DNA from: Pseudomonadota bacterium
GTDB lineage: Bacteria > Pseudomonadota > Gammaproteobacteria > Xanthomonadales > Xanthomonadaceae
Assembly: GCA_018240435.1 (NCBI GenBank)
Contig: JAFEFT010000017.1
Span: 1-64,000 of the forward strand
DNA length: 64,000 bases
Direction: 5' to 3'
This document shows positions 18,212 to 30,010 of this stretch, piece after piece. Every line of letters starts with the position of its first letter. Position 1 is the stretch's first letter. The position numbers were made by a program, and so were the translations under genes. The notes under the pieces were generated by a model. It did not search any database and had not been told where the DNA came from. It saw only the letters and a program-made list of their open reading frames with translations.

Positions 18212-18457
18212 GGCTTGAATCCCCTCGCTGGCGTACTGGACTCGCAGGACGTTCAGTGTCGTCCCAACCGACGCATGGCGTCAACGCTCGGCGCTGCATG
18301 CGGGTCGCGGCAGGTGTGCCGCCGTACCAGGCCGCCGCCGGTGCGGTCGGCGCATCGCGCCCGGCCGCGTTGTCGGCGAAAGGTGGGGGCGTGTCGGCGT
18401 GACTTGACGCACCCCGTCGTGCGCTGGACAGTGTCCGCGCCCATCGGAGCCGGAAGC

Positions 18458-19648
18458 ATGGTGCAAAGCGTTTTCCACGACCTCGTGTTTGCCGCTTTCG
18501 TGCTGTTGACGATGGGTTTGCCGCTGGCCGGCCTGGCCGTCGCCGGCACCGCGCGCACGCTGCCGCAATGGCTGGAGATGGCGTTCGGGGTGGCGCTGGT
18601 GGCGGCGGCCGGCACCAGCGCCGTCGCCCTGCGGGAATTGCATCATGCGGTACTGGCCACGCCCTCGCTGGTCGACGACACCGTGTTCCGTGGCCGTTGG
18701 TCGGCGGCGATCTACATCCTGCCGGCGGCCTTGGCGGCGGTGGGTGCGTGGCTGCTGGCATCGCGGGCGATCGCGATGGCGCGATGGGTGGCGGTGGGCG
18801 GGGCAGCGACGCCGGCATCGACATCCCCGTACGCCGGCGCCGATGGCAGCGGCGAGGTCGGCGTGGTGCTGCTGGCGCTGCTGGCGATGCTCGTCATCTT
18901 CGCGACCGACAGCGTCACCAGCACCGATATCCGCCTGCACGTGCTGTACGTGTTCCCATTGGCGGCGGTGGCGGCGCGTTGCACGCGCCTGCGTGCAGTC
19001 GTGGCCGTGCTGGGGCTGGCGATCGTGCTGCAACTGGCCAACATCGCCGCCGACAACGCCGCGCTGGGGCCGTTCCTGATCGACAGTGCGGTCGACATCG
19101 CCGCCTCGGTGCTGGTCGCCGTGCTCGGGCGGCGCGGCCGCCGCGCCTATCTGCGCGTCGAGGAACTGGCGCGCACCGATCCGCTGACCGGCCTGGTGAA
19201 TCGTCGCTGTCTGCTCGCGGCGCTGGATGCGCAGATCGCAAGGCAGCGGCGGCATGGTGGTGTCTTCGCGCTGACGATGCTGGACCTGGACGGATTCAAG
19301 CAACTCAACGACAGTCGTGGCCACGCCGCCGGTGATGAGGCCTTGCAGCGGGTAGCGACGGTATTGCGGGCGCAGTTGCGGCAAATCGACGAAATCGGTC
19401 GCATCGGCGGCGACGAATTCGCGGTGGTGATGGGCGACATCGGGATGCAGGACCTGGCGGACAAATGCGAGAGCTTGCGTGCGGCCATTGCCCAGGACCT
19501 GCAGGCGCATTCGTTGGCGGTGACGGCCAGCATCGGCGGCAGGTGTTTCCTCACCCCGCCCGCCGACGCCGGGCAGGCGCTGGCGAGCGTCGACGCGGCG
19601 ATGTATGCCGCCAAGCAGGCAGGGCGCAACCGCGTCGTCTGCGAGTGA
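18458..19648 (+). CDS. Membrane diguanylate cyclase with intact active site and I-site
   Basis: A 396-residue protein: multiple hydrophobic segments in residues 1-220 (a MASE-like sensory membrane domain), then a C-terminal GGDEF domain. The catalytic motif is canonical (GGDEF, 317-321), and the inhibitory-site motif RQID at 308-311 lies exactly five residues upstream, so the enzyme should make c-di-GMP and be product-inhibited. ATG 18458 was chosen because it is the first Met before the hydrophobic region. Divergent from the uncharacterised protein at 17135-18211. Confidence 0.9.
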   Translation: MVQSVFHDLVFAAFVLLTMGLPLAGLAVAGTARTLPQWLEMAFGVALVAAAGTSAVALRELHHAVLATPSLVDDTVFRGRWSAAIYILPAALAAVGAWLLASRAIAMARWVAVGGAATPASTSPYAGADGSGEVGVVLLALLAMLVIFATDSVTSTDIRLHVLYVFPLAAVAARCTRLRAVVAVLGLAIVLQLANIAADNAALGPFLIDSAVDIAASVLVAVLGRRGRRAYLRVEELARTDPLTGLVNRRCLLAALDAQIARQRRHGGVFALTMLDLDGFKQLNDSRGHAAGDEALQRVATVLRAQLRQIDEIGRIGGDEFAVVMGDIGMQDLADKCESLRAAIAQDLQAHSLAVTASIGGRCFLTPPADAGQALASVDAAMYAAKQAGRNRVVCE

Positions 19649-19683
19649 TCGTTGCAGGCCGTCGCCACGGCGCGCACCGCGAT

Positions 19684-20379
19684 TCACATTGCCCGCGGGT
19701 TGTGCTTGGGCAGGTGGCTGCGCAGGAAATCCATCTGGTCGGCAAGGATGTGCCGGTTGCTGAGGATCAGGTGTTCGACCCAACTGGGCCGGTAGGGCAC
19801 CGCCAGCAGCGGCATCCCGGCCTGCTGCGGCGTGCGCCCGCCCTTGTGCGAATTGCAGGCGATGCAGGCGCTGACCACGTTCTCCCAGATGTCGCGGCCG
19901 CCGCGCGAGAGCGGCTGGACGTGGTCGCGGGTGAGCTGGTGGCGGCCGAATTCCTGGCCGCAATACAGGCACAGATGCGCGTCGCGGGCGAACAGGGCGG
20001 TGTTCGTCAGCGCTGGCGAGGGCGCGCGGGCGCTGCCACGGGCGTGGCCGCGGGCGGCGATGATCGGGTGCAGTGCCAGCACGCTGGGCGCTTCGAGCAG
20101 GCGGTTGTAGCCGCCGTGCAAGGTCATGCAGGGCTCGCCCAGCGTCCACGCCACCGCATCGCGGGCATACAGGCAGGCGGCGTCCTGCCAGCTGATCCAG
20201 TCGAGGATGCGGCCGTGCGCGTCCAGCGAGAGCATGCGCGGTCGCGCGCTTTCATGCCGCCCCGGCTCGGCGTGGGCATGGGCGTGACGGATGCGAGCCT
20301 CGATGCCCGGCAGCACGAACACGCGCCCGGAGTGGGCGCGGGCGCCGGATGAACGGATGTGTGCTGGATCGGACTCCAT
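19684..20379 (-). CDS. HNH endonuclease domain protein
   Basis: A 231-residue protein with an HNH nuclease module: zinc cysteines CLYCGQ and ACIACN around the core LTRDHVQPLSRGGRDIWEN, ending NSHKGGRTP. The N-terminal part (RPRMLSLDAHGRILDWISWQDAACLY) is typical of stand-alone bacterial HNH proteins found as single housekeeping-like genes; their biological role is unsettled. An internal Met (MLSLDAHG…) could be the true start, so the first 48 residues are uncertain. No restriction or phage context. Confidence 0.82.
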   Translation of the reverse strand: MESDPAHIRSSGARAHSGRVFVLPGIEARIRHAHAHAEPGRHESARPRMLSLDAHGRILDWISWQDAACLYARDAVAWTLGEPCMTLHGGYNRLLEAPSVLALHPIIAARGHARGSARAPSPALTNTALFARDAHLCLYCGQEFGRHQLTRDHVQPLSRGGRDIWENVVSACIACNSHKGGRTPQQAGMPLLAVPYRPSWVEHLILSNRHILADQMDFLRSHLPKHNPRAM

Positions 20380-20471
20380 GATCCATCAGCATATACACCC
20401 ATTGCGATGAATTGGGTAGCGCTGGCGTACTGCGTCCGCGCAGCGGCACCGAGGTGCCGGTCAACGGCGTG

Positions 20472-22265
<1,794 letters not shown>

Positions 22266-22277
22266 GTCTGCGTGAGA

Positions 22278-22327
22278 GTGGGGCTGGGGGCTCGGGGCTG
22301 GGGACTAGGAACTAGGAACTGGGGACT
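22278..22327. repeat. Heptamer array (tggggac/taggaac type)
   Basis: Seven consecutive variants of a 7-bp unit: gtggggc, tgggggc, tcggggc, tggggac, taggaac, taggaac, tggggac. It fills the gap between the acyl-CoA dehydrogenase and lipoprotein genes. Two further ctgtcct units follow near 22349-22362. Confidence 0.8.
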
Positions 22328-22364
22328 CACCGACGACTGCTCACAATCTGTCCTCTGTCCTCCA

Positions 22365-22832
22365 TCACCGCAACACGCCGGGCAAGCCCGGCACCGGGCT
22401 GAGCTGGCCTTCGAAGTGGTATTTGTAATCGCCCTTGGGATCGCTGGTAACGATGCGGCCATCGAGCTTGTACGCGATCGAACCAGAGCGCAGCGCGGCG
22501 ACGGCGGCGCGGGCGGCGGGCGAGGGCGCGAGGGTGGTGTCGACCACGTCGGCCGATTCGGGGCCGATGCGCAGGTTGGGCGCGGCGCTGACGCTGCCGG
22601 CCGGCTGCGCGGCGATTTCCACCTTGGCATCGATGCGGGTGAACGTCGCCGAGACGTTGGAATAGTTCTGCATGCGCAGCTGCAGCGTCCAGTGGCCGTC
22701 GGGCTGCACCGTCAACTGGCCGAGGCTGGCGCGTGGCGGAAACACATTGCGAACCTGACCACCGCCGACGCAGCCGGCCAGCAGCAAGGGCAGCAGGGCA
22801 AGCACGAGGCGGCGGTGGGCGACGGGCATCAT
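22365..22832 (-). CDS. LEA2-like lipoprotein
   Basis: About 155 residues. A lipoprotein signal (HRRLVLALLPLLLAGC) puts the acylated cysteine near residue 20. The mature part (LGQLTVQPDGHWTLQLRMQNYSNVSATFTRIDAKVEI) looks like a late-embryogenesis-abundant type-2 beta-sandwich, common in proteobacterial lipoproteins of unknown role. Three in-frame ATGs lie within 10 bp (22838, 22832, 22829) and no ribosome-binding site decides between them. Probably outer-membrane anchored in the periplasm. Confidence 0.75.
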   Translation of the reverse strand: MMPVAHRRLVLALLPLLLAGCVGGGQVRNVFPPRASLGQLTVQPDGHWTLQLRMQNYSNVSATFTRIDAKVEIAAQPAGSVSAAPNLRIGPESADVVDTTLAPSPAARAAVAALRSGSIAYKLDGRIVTSDPKGDYKYHFEGQLSPVPGLPGVLR

Positions 22833-23162
22833 TGGCATCCGCGGGCGTATGGAAAACCAGAGGATAGCAGCCACGACCGACCCTGCGGCGGCACGGGGCG
22901 ATGTTCGAAACCGCCCTTCATCTGCCGTTTTTCCGCGTTGCCGATGGCTGCCTGCGGCGCCCGGATCGCCATCGTCGCGGCGTGGATGCCTTGCCCTCGG
23001 CGGCGGCAGGTGCGGCCACCGCAGACGCGGGTTTGCGTCCGGCAACCGTCGTTGCACAACCCGGCGATCGTTGCTCGCCGCCGCGTTGCTCGCCGCCACA
23101 AGGACGATCTTCGCCTGCTATGGCATACTTGACGACTTGTCCGACGTACCGGTTGCCAACGC
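22833..23162. other. Intergenic region between divergent lipoprotein and yajC genes
   Basis: 330 bp without a supported gene. It must hold promoters for the lipoprotein (minus) and yajC-secDF (plus); I find no convincing -35/-10 pair. The tgt/queA genes that usually precede yajC are absent, so the sec genes are separated here from their common upstream partners. Confidence 0.5.
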
Positions 23163-23507
23163 ATGCTCAATCCTCTGGACCTGCTGATCCCCGTCGCCCA
23201 CGCCCAGGCCGCGCCTGGCGGCCCCCAGGGCGGCGGGTTGATGAGCCTTTTGCCGTTCGTGGTGCTGTTCGTGGTGATGATCTTCTTCATGATCATCCCG
23301 CAGTCGCGCAAGGCCAAGCAGCATCGCGAGATGCTGGCCAAACTGCAGAAGGGCGACGAGGTGGTCACCCACAGCGGCATCGCCGGGCGGGTAGCCGAGA
23401 TCGGCGACGCCTTCATCAGCCTCGAAATCGCCGACGGCGTGCGGGTGAAGTTCCAGCGCGCGGCGATCTCGATGGTGTTGCCCAAGGGCAGCCTGAAGGC
23501 CTCCTGA
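23163..23507 (+). CDS. yajC: Sec translocon accessory protein YajC
   Basis: A 114-residue single-span inner-membrane protein: short periplasmic start (VAHAQAAPGGPQGG), hydrophobic helix (LLPFVVLFVVMIFFMIIP) and the conserved cytosolic part QSRKAKQHREMLAKLQKGDEVVT…GIAGRVAEI. It associates with SecDF during protein export. It begins the yajC-secD-secF cluster, 77 bp before secD. Confidence 0.95.
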   Translation: MLNPLDLLIPVAHAQAAPGGPQGGGLMSLLPFVVLFVVMIFFMIIPQSRKAKQHREMLAKLQKGDEVVTHSGIAGRVAEIGDAFISLEIADGVRVKFQRAAISMVLPKGSLKAS

Positions 23508-23584
23508 TACCGACCGGGCGCGCGCCGATCGCCCGTTGGCGGGCGGTCCAGGCGCGGCCTGCCGTCCCATAGCCGGTCATTCCC

Positions 23585-25477
23585 ATGCTCGAGTTCCCTC
23601 GCTGGAAAAACATCCTGGTGCTGGCGGTGCTGTTTTTCAGCCTGCTCTATGCGCTGCCCAACCTGTTCCCGCAGGATCCGGCCGTGCAGATCACCGCCAA
23701 CCGCGGTCATGTCGTCGATGCCGCACTCAAGACGCGGGTGGCCACCGCCTTGCAGGCGTTGAAGATCCCGGTCAAGTCGATCGACCTGGCGCGCGACGAA
23801 TTGCTGGTGCGGCTGCACGATCCGGATGCGCAACTCAAGGCATCCGACGCCATCCGCGATGCCCTCGGCGACGACTACACCAGCGCCCTGAATCTGGCCT
23901 CGACGGTGCCGCACTGGCTGAAGTCGATCGGCGGCAGCCCGTTGCTGCTCGGCCTGGACTTGCGCGGCGGCGTTCACTTCCTGATGCAGGTCGACGAGGA
24001 CGCCGTGGTCGAAAAGCGCATCGGCGGCTATGTCGACGAGATCCGCGCGCTGATCCGCAAGAACCAGATCCGCGGTGCCGACGTCGCCCGCACCGGCAGC
24101 GGCCTGGGCTCGGGCATCGCCGTGCGCGTGGCCAGCGCCGCCGACGGCAACAAGCTCGGCGCCTTGATCGCCAATGAAATGCCGCAGCTCGACCTCAGGC
24201 CTTCGGCGGCCGGCACCACCCTGGCCGGCACGCTCAAGCCGGTCGAGCTCAAGAGCCTCACCGACGGCGCCATCGAACAGAACATCGGCACCCTGACCAA
24301 TCGCATCAATCAGCTCGGCGTGGCCGAGCCGCTGATCCAGCGCCAGGGCGCCAATCGCATCGTGGTCGAGCTGCCGGGCGTGCAGGACACCGCCCAGGCC
24401 AAGAAGGTGCTCGGCGCCACCGCCACCCTGGAATACCGCGGCAACATCGACGGCAACCCCTACGACGCCGCCCGCTCCGGCAACGTGCCGCCCGATGCCA
24501 AGCTGTACTACATGCGCGAGCTGGGCCCCGACGGCAAGCCGATTCCGGTGCTGCTGTCGAAGAAGGTGATCGTCTCCGGCGACCAGCTCGAAAGCGCCAG
24601 CTCGATGACCGATCCGCAGTCGGGCACGCCGGCGGTGTCGGTGACGCTCAACGAGATCGGCGCCAAGCGCATGGAGGACTTCACCACCGACAACGTCGGC
24701 AAGAAGATGGGCGTGGTCTACATCGAGCGCACGCCGGTGACGCGCATCGTCGACGGCAAGGAAGTGCGCACCGTCAAGGTGACCGAGGACGTCATCAACG
24801 ATGCGGTCATCCAGGGCGTGTTCGGCAAGCACTTCCAGACCACCGGCCTGGGCAGCCTGAAGGAAGCCTCCGAACTGGCGCTGCTGCTGCGCGCCGGTTC
24901 GCTGGCGGCGCCGGTGGACATCGTCGAGCAGCGGGTGATCGGCCCGAGCCTGGGCCAGGACAACATCGACGCCGGCCGGCGCGCGGTGGTGATCGGCTTC
25001 ATCGCCGTGTGCGTGCTGATGATGGCCTATTACTACCTGTTCGGCGTGATTTCGGTGCTGGCGCTGTTCTCCAACCTGCTGCTGCTCACCGCGGTGCTGT
25101 CGCTGATCCACGCCACCATGACCATGCCCGGCATCGCCGGCATCGTGCTGACGCTGGGCATGGCGATCGACGGCAACGTGCTGATCATCGAGCGCATCCG
25201 CGAGGAATTGCGCAACGGCAACACGCCGGTGGCCAGCATCAAGGCCGGTTACGACCGCGCCTGGGCGGTGATTCTCGACTCCAACGTTGCCAAGCTGATC
25301 GCCGGCGTGGCGTTGCTGACCTTCGGCTCGGGCCCGGTGAAGGGCTTTGCGGTGGTGCTGCTGATCGGCGTGCTGACCTCGATGTTCACCTCGGTGACGG
25401 TCAGCCGGGCGATGGCCACCCTGGTTTACGGCGGCGGCAAGAAGATCACCCATGTGTCGGTCGGCGGCGGTTTTTAG
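23585..25477 (+). CDS. secD: Protein translocase subunit SecD
   Basis: A 630-residue RND-type membrane protein that, with SecF, uses the proton gradient to pull exported proteins through SecYEG. N-terminal span (ILVLAVLFFSLLYALP), the P1 head with LGLDLRGGVHFLMQVD, and a C-terminal bundle of five spans including GIVLTLGMAIDGNVLIIERIREELRNG. Length and motifs are normal. The 109-bp gap to secF contains a short GC-rich inverted sequence. Confidence 0.97.
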   Translation: MLEFPRWKNILVLAVLFFSLLYALPNLFPQDPAVQITANRGHVVDAALKTRVATALQALKIPVKSIDLARDELLVRLHDPDAQLKASDAIRDALGDDYTSALNLASTVPHWLKSIGGSPLLLGLDLRGGVHFLMQVDEDAVVEKRIGGYVDEIRALIRKNQIRGADVARTGSGLGSGIAVRVASAADGNKLGALIANEMPQLDLRPSAAGTTLAGTLKPVELKSLTDGAIEQNIGTLTNRINQLGVAEPLIQRQGANRIVVELPGVQDTAQAKKVLGATATLEYRGNIDGNPYDAARSGNVPPDAKLYYMRELGPDGKPIPVLLSKKVIVSGDQLESASSMTDPQSGTPAVSVTLNEIGAKRMEDFTTDNVGKKMGVVYIERTPVTRIVDGKEVRTVKVTEDVINDAVIQGVFGKHFQTTGLGSLKEASELALLLRAGSLAAPVDIVEQRVIGPSLGQDNIDAGRRAVVIGFIAVCVLMMAYYYLFGVISVLALFSNLLLLTAVLSLIHATMTMPGIAGIVLTLGMAIDGNVLIIERIREELRNGNTPVASIKAGYDRAWAVILDSNVAKLIAGVALLTFGSGPVKGFAVVLLIGVLTSMFTSVTVSRAMATLVYGGGKKITHVSVGGGF

Positions 25478-25586
25478 CGTCCGATACGCAGCGGCATGAC
25501 CGCCTTCCCCGTGTCGGGGCAGGGGCGCAGCAAGGCGGCCGATTCCGGCGCCGGCATCCACCACGATTCGTTGCAGGCAGATCGAC

Positions 25587-26567
25587 ATGGAATTCTTCAA
25601 CCCGAACAGCAACGTCAACTTCATGGGGATCCGCCGCTACACGGTGGCGATCTCGGTCATCCTGATGATCGCCTCGATCGTCTCGCTGGCCACGCGCGGG
25701 TTGAATTTCGGCCTGGACTTCACCGGCGGTTCGCTGGTCGAGGTGACTTTCGCGCAGCCGACCGAGCAGCATGACGTCAGCGCCGCGCTGGAAAAGGCTG
25801 GCTTCAAGGGCGCGGTGGTGCAGCGTTTCGACACCCGCAACTACTCGATCCGCCTCGGTCCCAACGAGGGCGCCGACGCCGGCAAGGTGCACGGCGCCGT
25901 CACTGAATCGAGCATCGACGCGCGCAGCGCCGCGATCACCCATCACGTCGAGCAGGCGCTGGTTGCCAGTGGGCATCCGGCGCAGGTCAAACCGTCGGTC
26001 TACGTCGGCCCGCAGGTCGGCAAGGAACTGGCCACCAACGGCATCGTCGCGGTGTTCATGGTGCTGGCCGGCATCATGATCTACATCGCCATCCGTTTCG
26101 AATGGCGATTCGCCGCGGCCACCGTGCTCACCGAATTCCACGACGTGATCCTCACCGTCGGCTTCTTCTCGATGACCGGCATCGAGTTCGACCTCACCGT
26201 GCTGGCGGCAATTCTGGCGGTCGACGGTTATTCGGTGAACGACACCATCGTCGTGTTCGATCGCGTTCGCGAGTTGTTCCGCTCATCGCGCAAGGAGGCG
26301 CCGCTGGAGATCCTCAACCGCGCCGTCAACAACACCCTGTCGCGAACCATCATGACCTCGTTGGCGACGATGGTCTCGGTGGTGGCGCTGTTCTTCTTCG
26401 GCGGCTCGACCCTGCACGGCTTCTCGGTCGCGCTGATGGTCGGCATCGTCGTCGGCACGCTGTCGTCGATCTTCTTCGCCTGCCCGATGCTCAACATCTT
26501 CGGCGTCAGCAAGCAGGATCTGATGCCCAAGGCGCGCGACGATGCCGAATTGGCGCGGCGCCCGTAA
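25587..26567 (+). CDS. secF: Protein translocase subunit SecF
   Basis: A 326-residue partner of SecD with six membrane spans. The conserved GLNFGLDFTGGSLVEV lies near the N-terminus, with ILAVDGYSVNDTIVVFDRVRE and NNTLSRTIMTS in the C-terminal bundle. The terminal gene of the yajC-secDF cluster and convergent with suhB, 20 bp apart. Confidence 0.97.
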   Translation: MEFFNPNSNVNFMGIRRYTVAISVILMIASIVSLATRGLNFGLDFTGGSLVEVTFAQPTEQHDVSAALEKAGFKGAVVQRFDTRNYSIRLGPNEGADAGKVHGAVTESSIDARSAAITHHVEQALVASGHPAQVKPSVYVGPQVGKELATNGIVAVFMVLAGIMIYIAIRFEWRFAAATVLTEFHDVILTVGFFSMTGIEFDLTVLAAILAVDGYSVNDTIVVFDRVRELFRSSRKEAPLEILNRAVNNTLSRTIMTSLATMVSVVALFFFGGSTLHGFSVALMVGIVVGTLSSIFFACPMLNIFGVSKQDLMPKARDDAELARRP

Positions 26568-26587
26568 CGGCGCGGATGCCGCGCACT

Positions 26588-27415
26588 TCAATCGGGCTTG
26601 AATGCTCCGGCGTAGCCGCAGGCGACGATGGCCTGCTGCAGCTCGGCGGCCAGCTTGAGGTTGCCGGCAACGATGTGCCCGGGTTTGCCGCTCATTTCCA
26701 GCAGGTGCTGGGCACCACCGTGGTAATCGCAGGCATGGCCGCCGGCTTCGCGCACCAGCAATACCCCGGCGGCGATGTCCCAGGCCTTCACGCCGGCCTC
26801 GAAATAGCCATCGAGCCGGCCGCAGGCGACCCACGCCAGATCGAGCGCGGCCGAACCGGCGCGGCGGATGTCCTCGGCTTTTTCCAGCAGCGTGCGCACG
26901 CACTCCAGTTGCGCCTGCGTGCGTTGCCGTTCGCGCGGATGAAAGCCGGTGGCGATCACCGCGCCGTCCAGCCCCGGGCGTTGCGTGCAGCGGATGCGGC
27001 GGTCGTTGAGGGTGGCGCCGCTGCCGCGGCTGGCGGTGAACAGTTCGTTGCGCAGCGGGTCATAGATCACGCCGTGGCTGGGCACGCCGTTTTCGACCAG
27101 CGCGATCGACACGCAAAAATGCGGATTGCCGCGCAGGTAATTGCTGGTGCCGTCGATGGGGTCGATCACCCAGACGTGGCTGGGCGATTTTCCGCGCGCG
27201 CCGCCGCCTTCCTCGGCGAGAATGGCGTAGTCCGGATGCGCACGGCGCAGTTCCTTGACGATCTCGGCCTCGGCTTGGGCGTCGACTTCGCTGGCGAAAT
27301 CCTGACGCGCCTTCTCGACCACGTTGAGGGTATCGAGGCGATGGATGTAGCGCAGCATCAGCGCCCCGGCCTGACGAGCGGCCTTGACCATCACGGTGAC
27401 GGCAGGTTTTTGCAT
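26588..27415 (-). CDS. suhB: Inositol monophosphatase family protein SuhB
   Basis: A 275-residue Mg-dependent phosphatase fold. Metal ligands are visible in LAEEGG (E68-E69), [12 protein letters not shown] (D85, D88) and [15 protein letters not shown]. In enterobacteria SuhB is also a component of rRNA transcription antitermination complexes; the phosphatase reaction is on myo-inositol 1-phosphate. The ATG at 27415 gives the family-typical [17 protein letters not shown] start; an ATG 24 bp upstream is possible. Divergent from trmJ, an arrangement common in gammaproteobacteria. Confidence 0.93.
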   Translation of the reverse strand: MQKPAVTVMVKAARQAGALMLRYIHRLDTLNVVEKARQDFASEVDAQAEAEIVKELRRAHPDYAILAEEGGGARGKSPSHVWVIDPIDGTSNYLRGNPHFCVSIALVENGVPSHGVIYDPLRNELFTASRGSGATLNDRRIRCTQRPGLDGAVIATGFHPRERQRTQAQLECVRTLLEKAEDIRRAGSAALDLAWVACGRLDGYFEAGVKAWDIAAGVLLVREAGGHACDYHGGAQHLLEMSGKPGHIVAGNLKLAAELQQAIVACGYAGAFKPD

Positions 27416-27552
27416 GCGCGGGGCGTCCGGATTGGCCATGAAAGAGCGGTGCCGGGCTCGCCGGCGGATGGCAAGGTTACCAGCTTGGCTGCCGCTGCGG
27501 ACAGCCGAACGACGCGGACGCGGCGCGCCGGCGAGTGCGCGGGAGTCGCGGC

Positions 27553-28326
27553 GTGAGCGCTGACGCTGCGCAAGCCGGCGTGCGCATCGTGCTGGTGCAG
27601 ACCCAGCATCCGGGCAACATCGGCTCGGCGGCGCGGGCGCTGAAGACGATGGGCCTGCACGATCTGCTGCTGGTCGACCCGCAAGGCTCGCCGGCGCATC
27701 GCGACGCGCTGGCGATGGCGGCCGGTGCCGACGACGTGCTGGCCGGGGCACGCATCGTCGCCAGCGCCGCCGAAGCAGTGGCCGACTGCGCGTTCGTCGC
27801 CGGCTGCACCGCGCGCAGCCGGCATGTCAGCTTGCCGGGGCTGAGCCCGCGTGAGGCGGCCGCGCAGTTGCTGGCGCAATCCGCGCACGGGCCGGTGGCG
27901 CTGTTGTTCGGCTGCGAACGCACCGGCCTGACCAATGCCGAATTGCAGTTGTGCCACGCTGCCGTGCACATTCCGGCAAATCCCGTCTATGGTTCGCTGA
28001 ACCTTGCCGCAGCGGTGCAGGTGCTGTGCTACGAGTGGCGCGTCGCGGCACTGGAACGTGTCGCGGCCGGCTGCGGCGACGACACCGCCGGCGCGCGCGC
28101 CGATCCACCGGCGACGCAGGCGCAGATGGAAGGCCTGTTCGCGCATCTTGCGAGCACGCTCGATGCCATCGACTTCCACAAGGGCCGCTCGCCGGCGACG
28201 GTGATGCGCCGGCTGCGTGCCCTGTTCCAGCGTGCCCAGCCCGATGCCCGCGAGTTGCGCATCCTGCGCGGCATCCTCGCCGACGCGCAGCGGATGGCCC
28301 GGCTGGCCGGCCGAAAGGTGGAATGA
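27553..28326 (+). CDS. trmJ: tRNA (cytidine/uridine-2'-O-)-methyltransferase TrmJ
   Basis: A 257-residue SPOUT methyltransferase. Family motifs: [23 protein letters not shown] at the start, [15 protein letters not shown] (motif 2) and [22 protein letters not shown] (motif 3), followed by a C-terminal helical extension typical of TrmJ. It methylates the 2'-OH of position 32 in tRNA anticodon loops. GTG 27553 is preferred; another in-frame GTG lies 18 bp upstream. Divergent from suhB. Confidence 0.92.
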   Translation: MSADAAQAGVRIVLVQTQHPGNIGSAARALKTMGLHDLLLVDPQGSPAHRDALAMAAGADDVLAGARIVASAAEAVADCAFVAGCTARSRHVSLPGLSPREAAAQLLAQSAHGPVALLFGCERTGLTNAELQLCHAAVHIPANPVYGSLNLAAAVQVLCYEWRVAALERVAAGCGDDTAGARADPPATQAQMEGLFAHLASTLDAIDFHKGRSPATVMRRLRALFQRAQPDARELRILRGILADAQRMARLAGRKVE

Positions 28327-28392
28327 AGGCGGCATTTGGTTACGATGGGCGGTGCGGATCGGTGCGCGCCGATCCAGAGCCATGGGGGCGAC

Positions 28393-29793
28393 ATGCGGTT
28401 CGGCTTGCAAGCGCGTTTCATCGCGATCCTGTCGCTGGCGACGATGCTGTGCCTGGTCGTGGCCTGGGTATTGCACGGGCAGGTGGGTGTGCATGAACGG
28501 GCGATCGATGCCGTCCTGCACCCGTCGACCGCCGCCGCCAGCGCGCCGGCGCCGGCAGGCGTCGATGCGGCGATCGCGCAAGCCAACCACCACTACCGCA
28601 TCGCGCTGTCGGCGACGATCTTCGTCTGCGTGCTGCTGTTGGCGGCGGTGGCTTGGTTGGTCTGGCAGGCGCTGCTGCGGCCGGTGCTGAAACTGGCGGC
28701 GACGGCGCGCCAGATCGAGGCCGGTGAGGTGGTCGGGCCGCTCGCCGATGCGCAGCGCGACGACGAGATCGGCGATGTCGCCTGCGCCTTCGACACGCTG
28801 GCCACGGCGCTGGCCGGCTTGCGTGAACGCATGCATCACGATGCCGCTCGCCTGGCCGCCGAAGCAGCGGCGCCGGCAGCGGCCAGGGCGTCTGCGCCGG
28901 TCGCGGCCGTGGCGGCACCGCCTGCGCCGGTGGTGTCGGCGCCGGCAGCGACGGCTCCGGCCGCCGCGCCCGCGCCTGCCGCGATCGTCGCGCCCGTACC
29001 GCCGACGGCTGCACAGTTGGCGCGCCTGGCCGGGCTCGAGGAAGATCTGCACGACGCCTGGCGACGCGACGAACTGCGCGTGCTCTACCAGCCGATCCAC
29101 TCGTTGTCCGATGGCCGCATGCGCGGTGCCGAGGCGCTGCTGCGCTGGCAGCATCCGCTCGAAGGGGCGATCTCACCGGCCGAGTTCATTCCACTGGCCG
29201 AGCGCAGCGACCTGATCGTCGACCTCGGCCGCCACGTCCTCGTCCAGGCCTGCTCGGATGCCAGCCTGTGGCCGGGCGACGGCACGCCCGAGAACAGTCC
29301 GTTCGTTTCGGTCAACGTCGCCCAGCGGCAGTTGCGTCACCCGCAGATTTTCGAATACGTGGTCGAGGCGTTGCGCAAGTCGGGGCTGGAGGCGTCGCGG
29401 CTGCATCTGGAGATCCCGGCGGCGGCGTTGCGCGTGGAAGATCCGATCGTCGAGTCGATGATCGAACAGTTGCGTGGCCTGGGCCTGCAGATCTGGATCG
29501 ACGCCAGCGGCGTCGACGCCGGCGACCCGCAGCGCTGGATGAAACCGTCGGTGAGCGGCGTCAAGGTCGGGCACAGTCGTATCCGCGAACGTGGCCAGAG
29601 CGCCGCCGATGCGGCGTCCACCGACGCCATCGTCGCCACCGCGCGCTCGCTGCGTGTCGTCGCGGTGGTGGTCGGCGTGGAGCAATTGTCCGAGTTGAAC
29701 GTGCTCAAGGAGCAAGGTGCCGAACTGGCGCAAGGCTATGTCTTGTGCAAGCCGGTGAGCACCGATGAGATCGGGCGGCGATTGCTGGGTTGA
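28393..29793 (+). CDS. HAMP-EAL membrane protein with degenerate EAL domain
   Basis: A 466-residue protein: a span at about 8-28, a short Ala-rich periplasmic part, a second span near 75-98, a HAMP domain (RPVLKLAATARQIEAGE…DDEIGDVACAFD), an Ala/Pro linker (about 155-215) and a C-terminal EAL domain. The EALLRW motif and the C-terminal AQGYVLCKP are kept, but three catalytic elements are lost: the expected LEITE reads LHLEIPA, the DDFGTG loop reads IDASGVDAGD, and the catalytic K-x-D reads VKVGH. Hydrolysis of c-di-GMP is therefore unlikely. A receptor or scaffold role is inference. It lies 66 bp after trmJ, possibly cotranscribed. Confidence 0.85.
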   Translation: MRFGLQARFIAILSLATMLCLVVAWVLHGQVGVHERAIDAVLHPSTAAASAPAPAGVDAAIAQANHHYRIALSATIFVCVLLLAAVAWLVWQALLRPVLKLAATARQIEAGEVVGPLADAQRDDEIGDVACAFDTLATALAGLRERMHHDAARLAAEAAAPAAARASAPVAAVAAPPAPVVSAPAATAPAAAPAPAAIVAPVPPTAAQLARLAGLEEDLHDAWRRDELRVLYQPIHSLSDGRMRGAEALLRWQHPLEGAISPAEFIPLAERSDLIVDLGRHVLVQACSDASLWPGDGTPENSPFVSVNVAQRQLRHPQIFEYVVEALRKSGLEASRLHLEIPAAALRVEDPIVESMIEQLRGLGLQIWIDASGVDAGDPQRWMKPSVSGVKVGHSRIRERGQSAADAASTDAIVATARSLRVVAVVVGVEQLSELNVLKEQGAELAQGYVLCKPVSTDEIGRRLLG

Positions 29794-30010
29794 TGCGATC
29801 GACGATACGCGCGGCAACGGCGCCGCGCAGTGCGTTGCCCGGTCGCGAACGATGCCCGCGCGTCGTTGCCAGGCTACTCCGCGTGGGGGCGGGCTGATCT
29901 GGCCGCAGCAAGCAAGACCGGTTCGGCGTCTTGCTGGATCAATCAGCGCCGGCTCGACCCGGTGCCGGCCATCCGTGGCCGGTCTTCGCGGCTGAAAAGC
30001 CCACGATTGC

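Noticed and set aside
25478..25586. A small gene between secD and secF
   Set aside because: 109 bp with no start and ribosome-binding-site combination and no conserved peptide; it is a spacer containing a GC-rich inverted sequence.
22829..25624. Long minus-strand frame opposite yajC-secD
   Set aside because: Composition (His/Arg/Ala/Gln-rich) is typical of a shadow frame, and secD on the plus strand is unambiguous.
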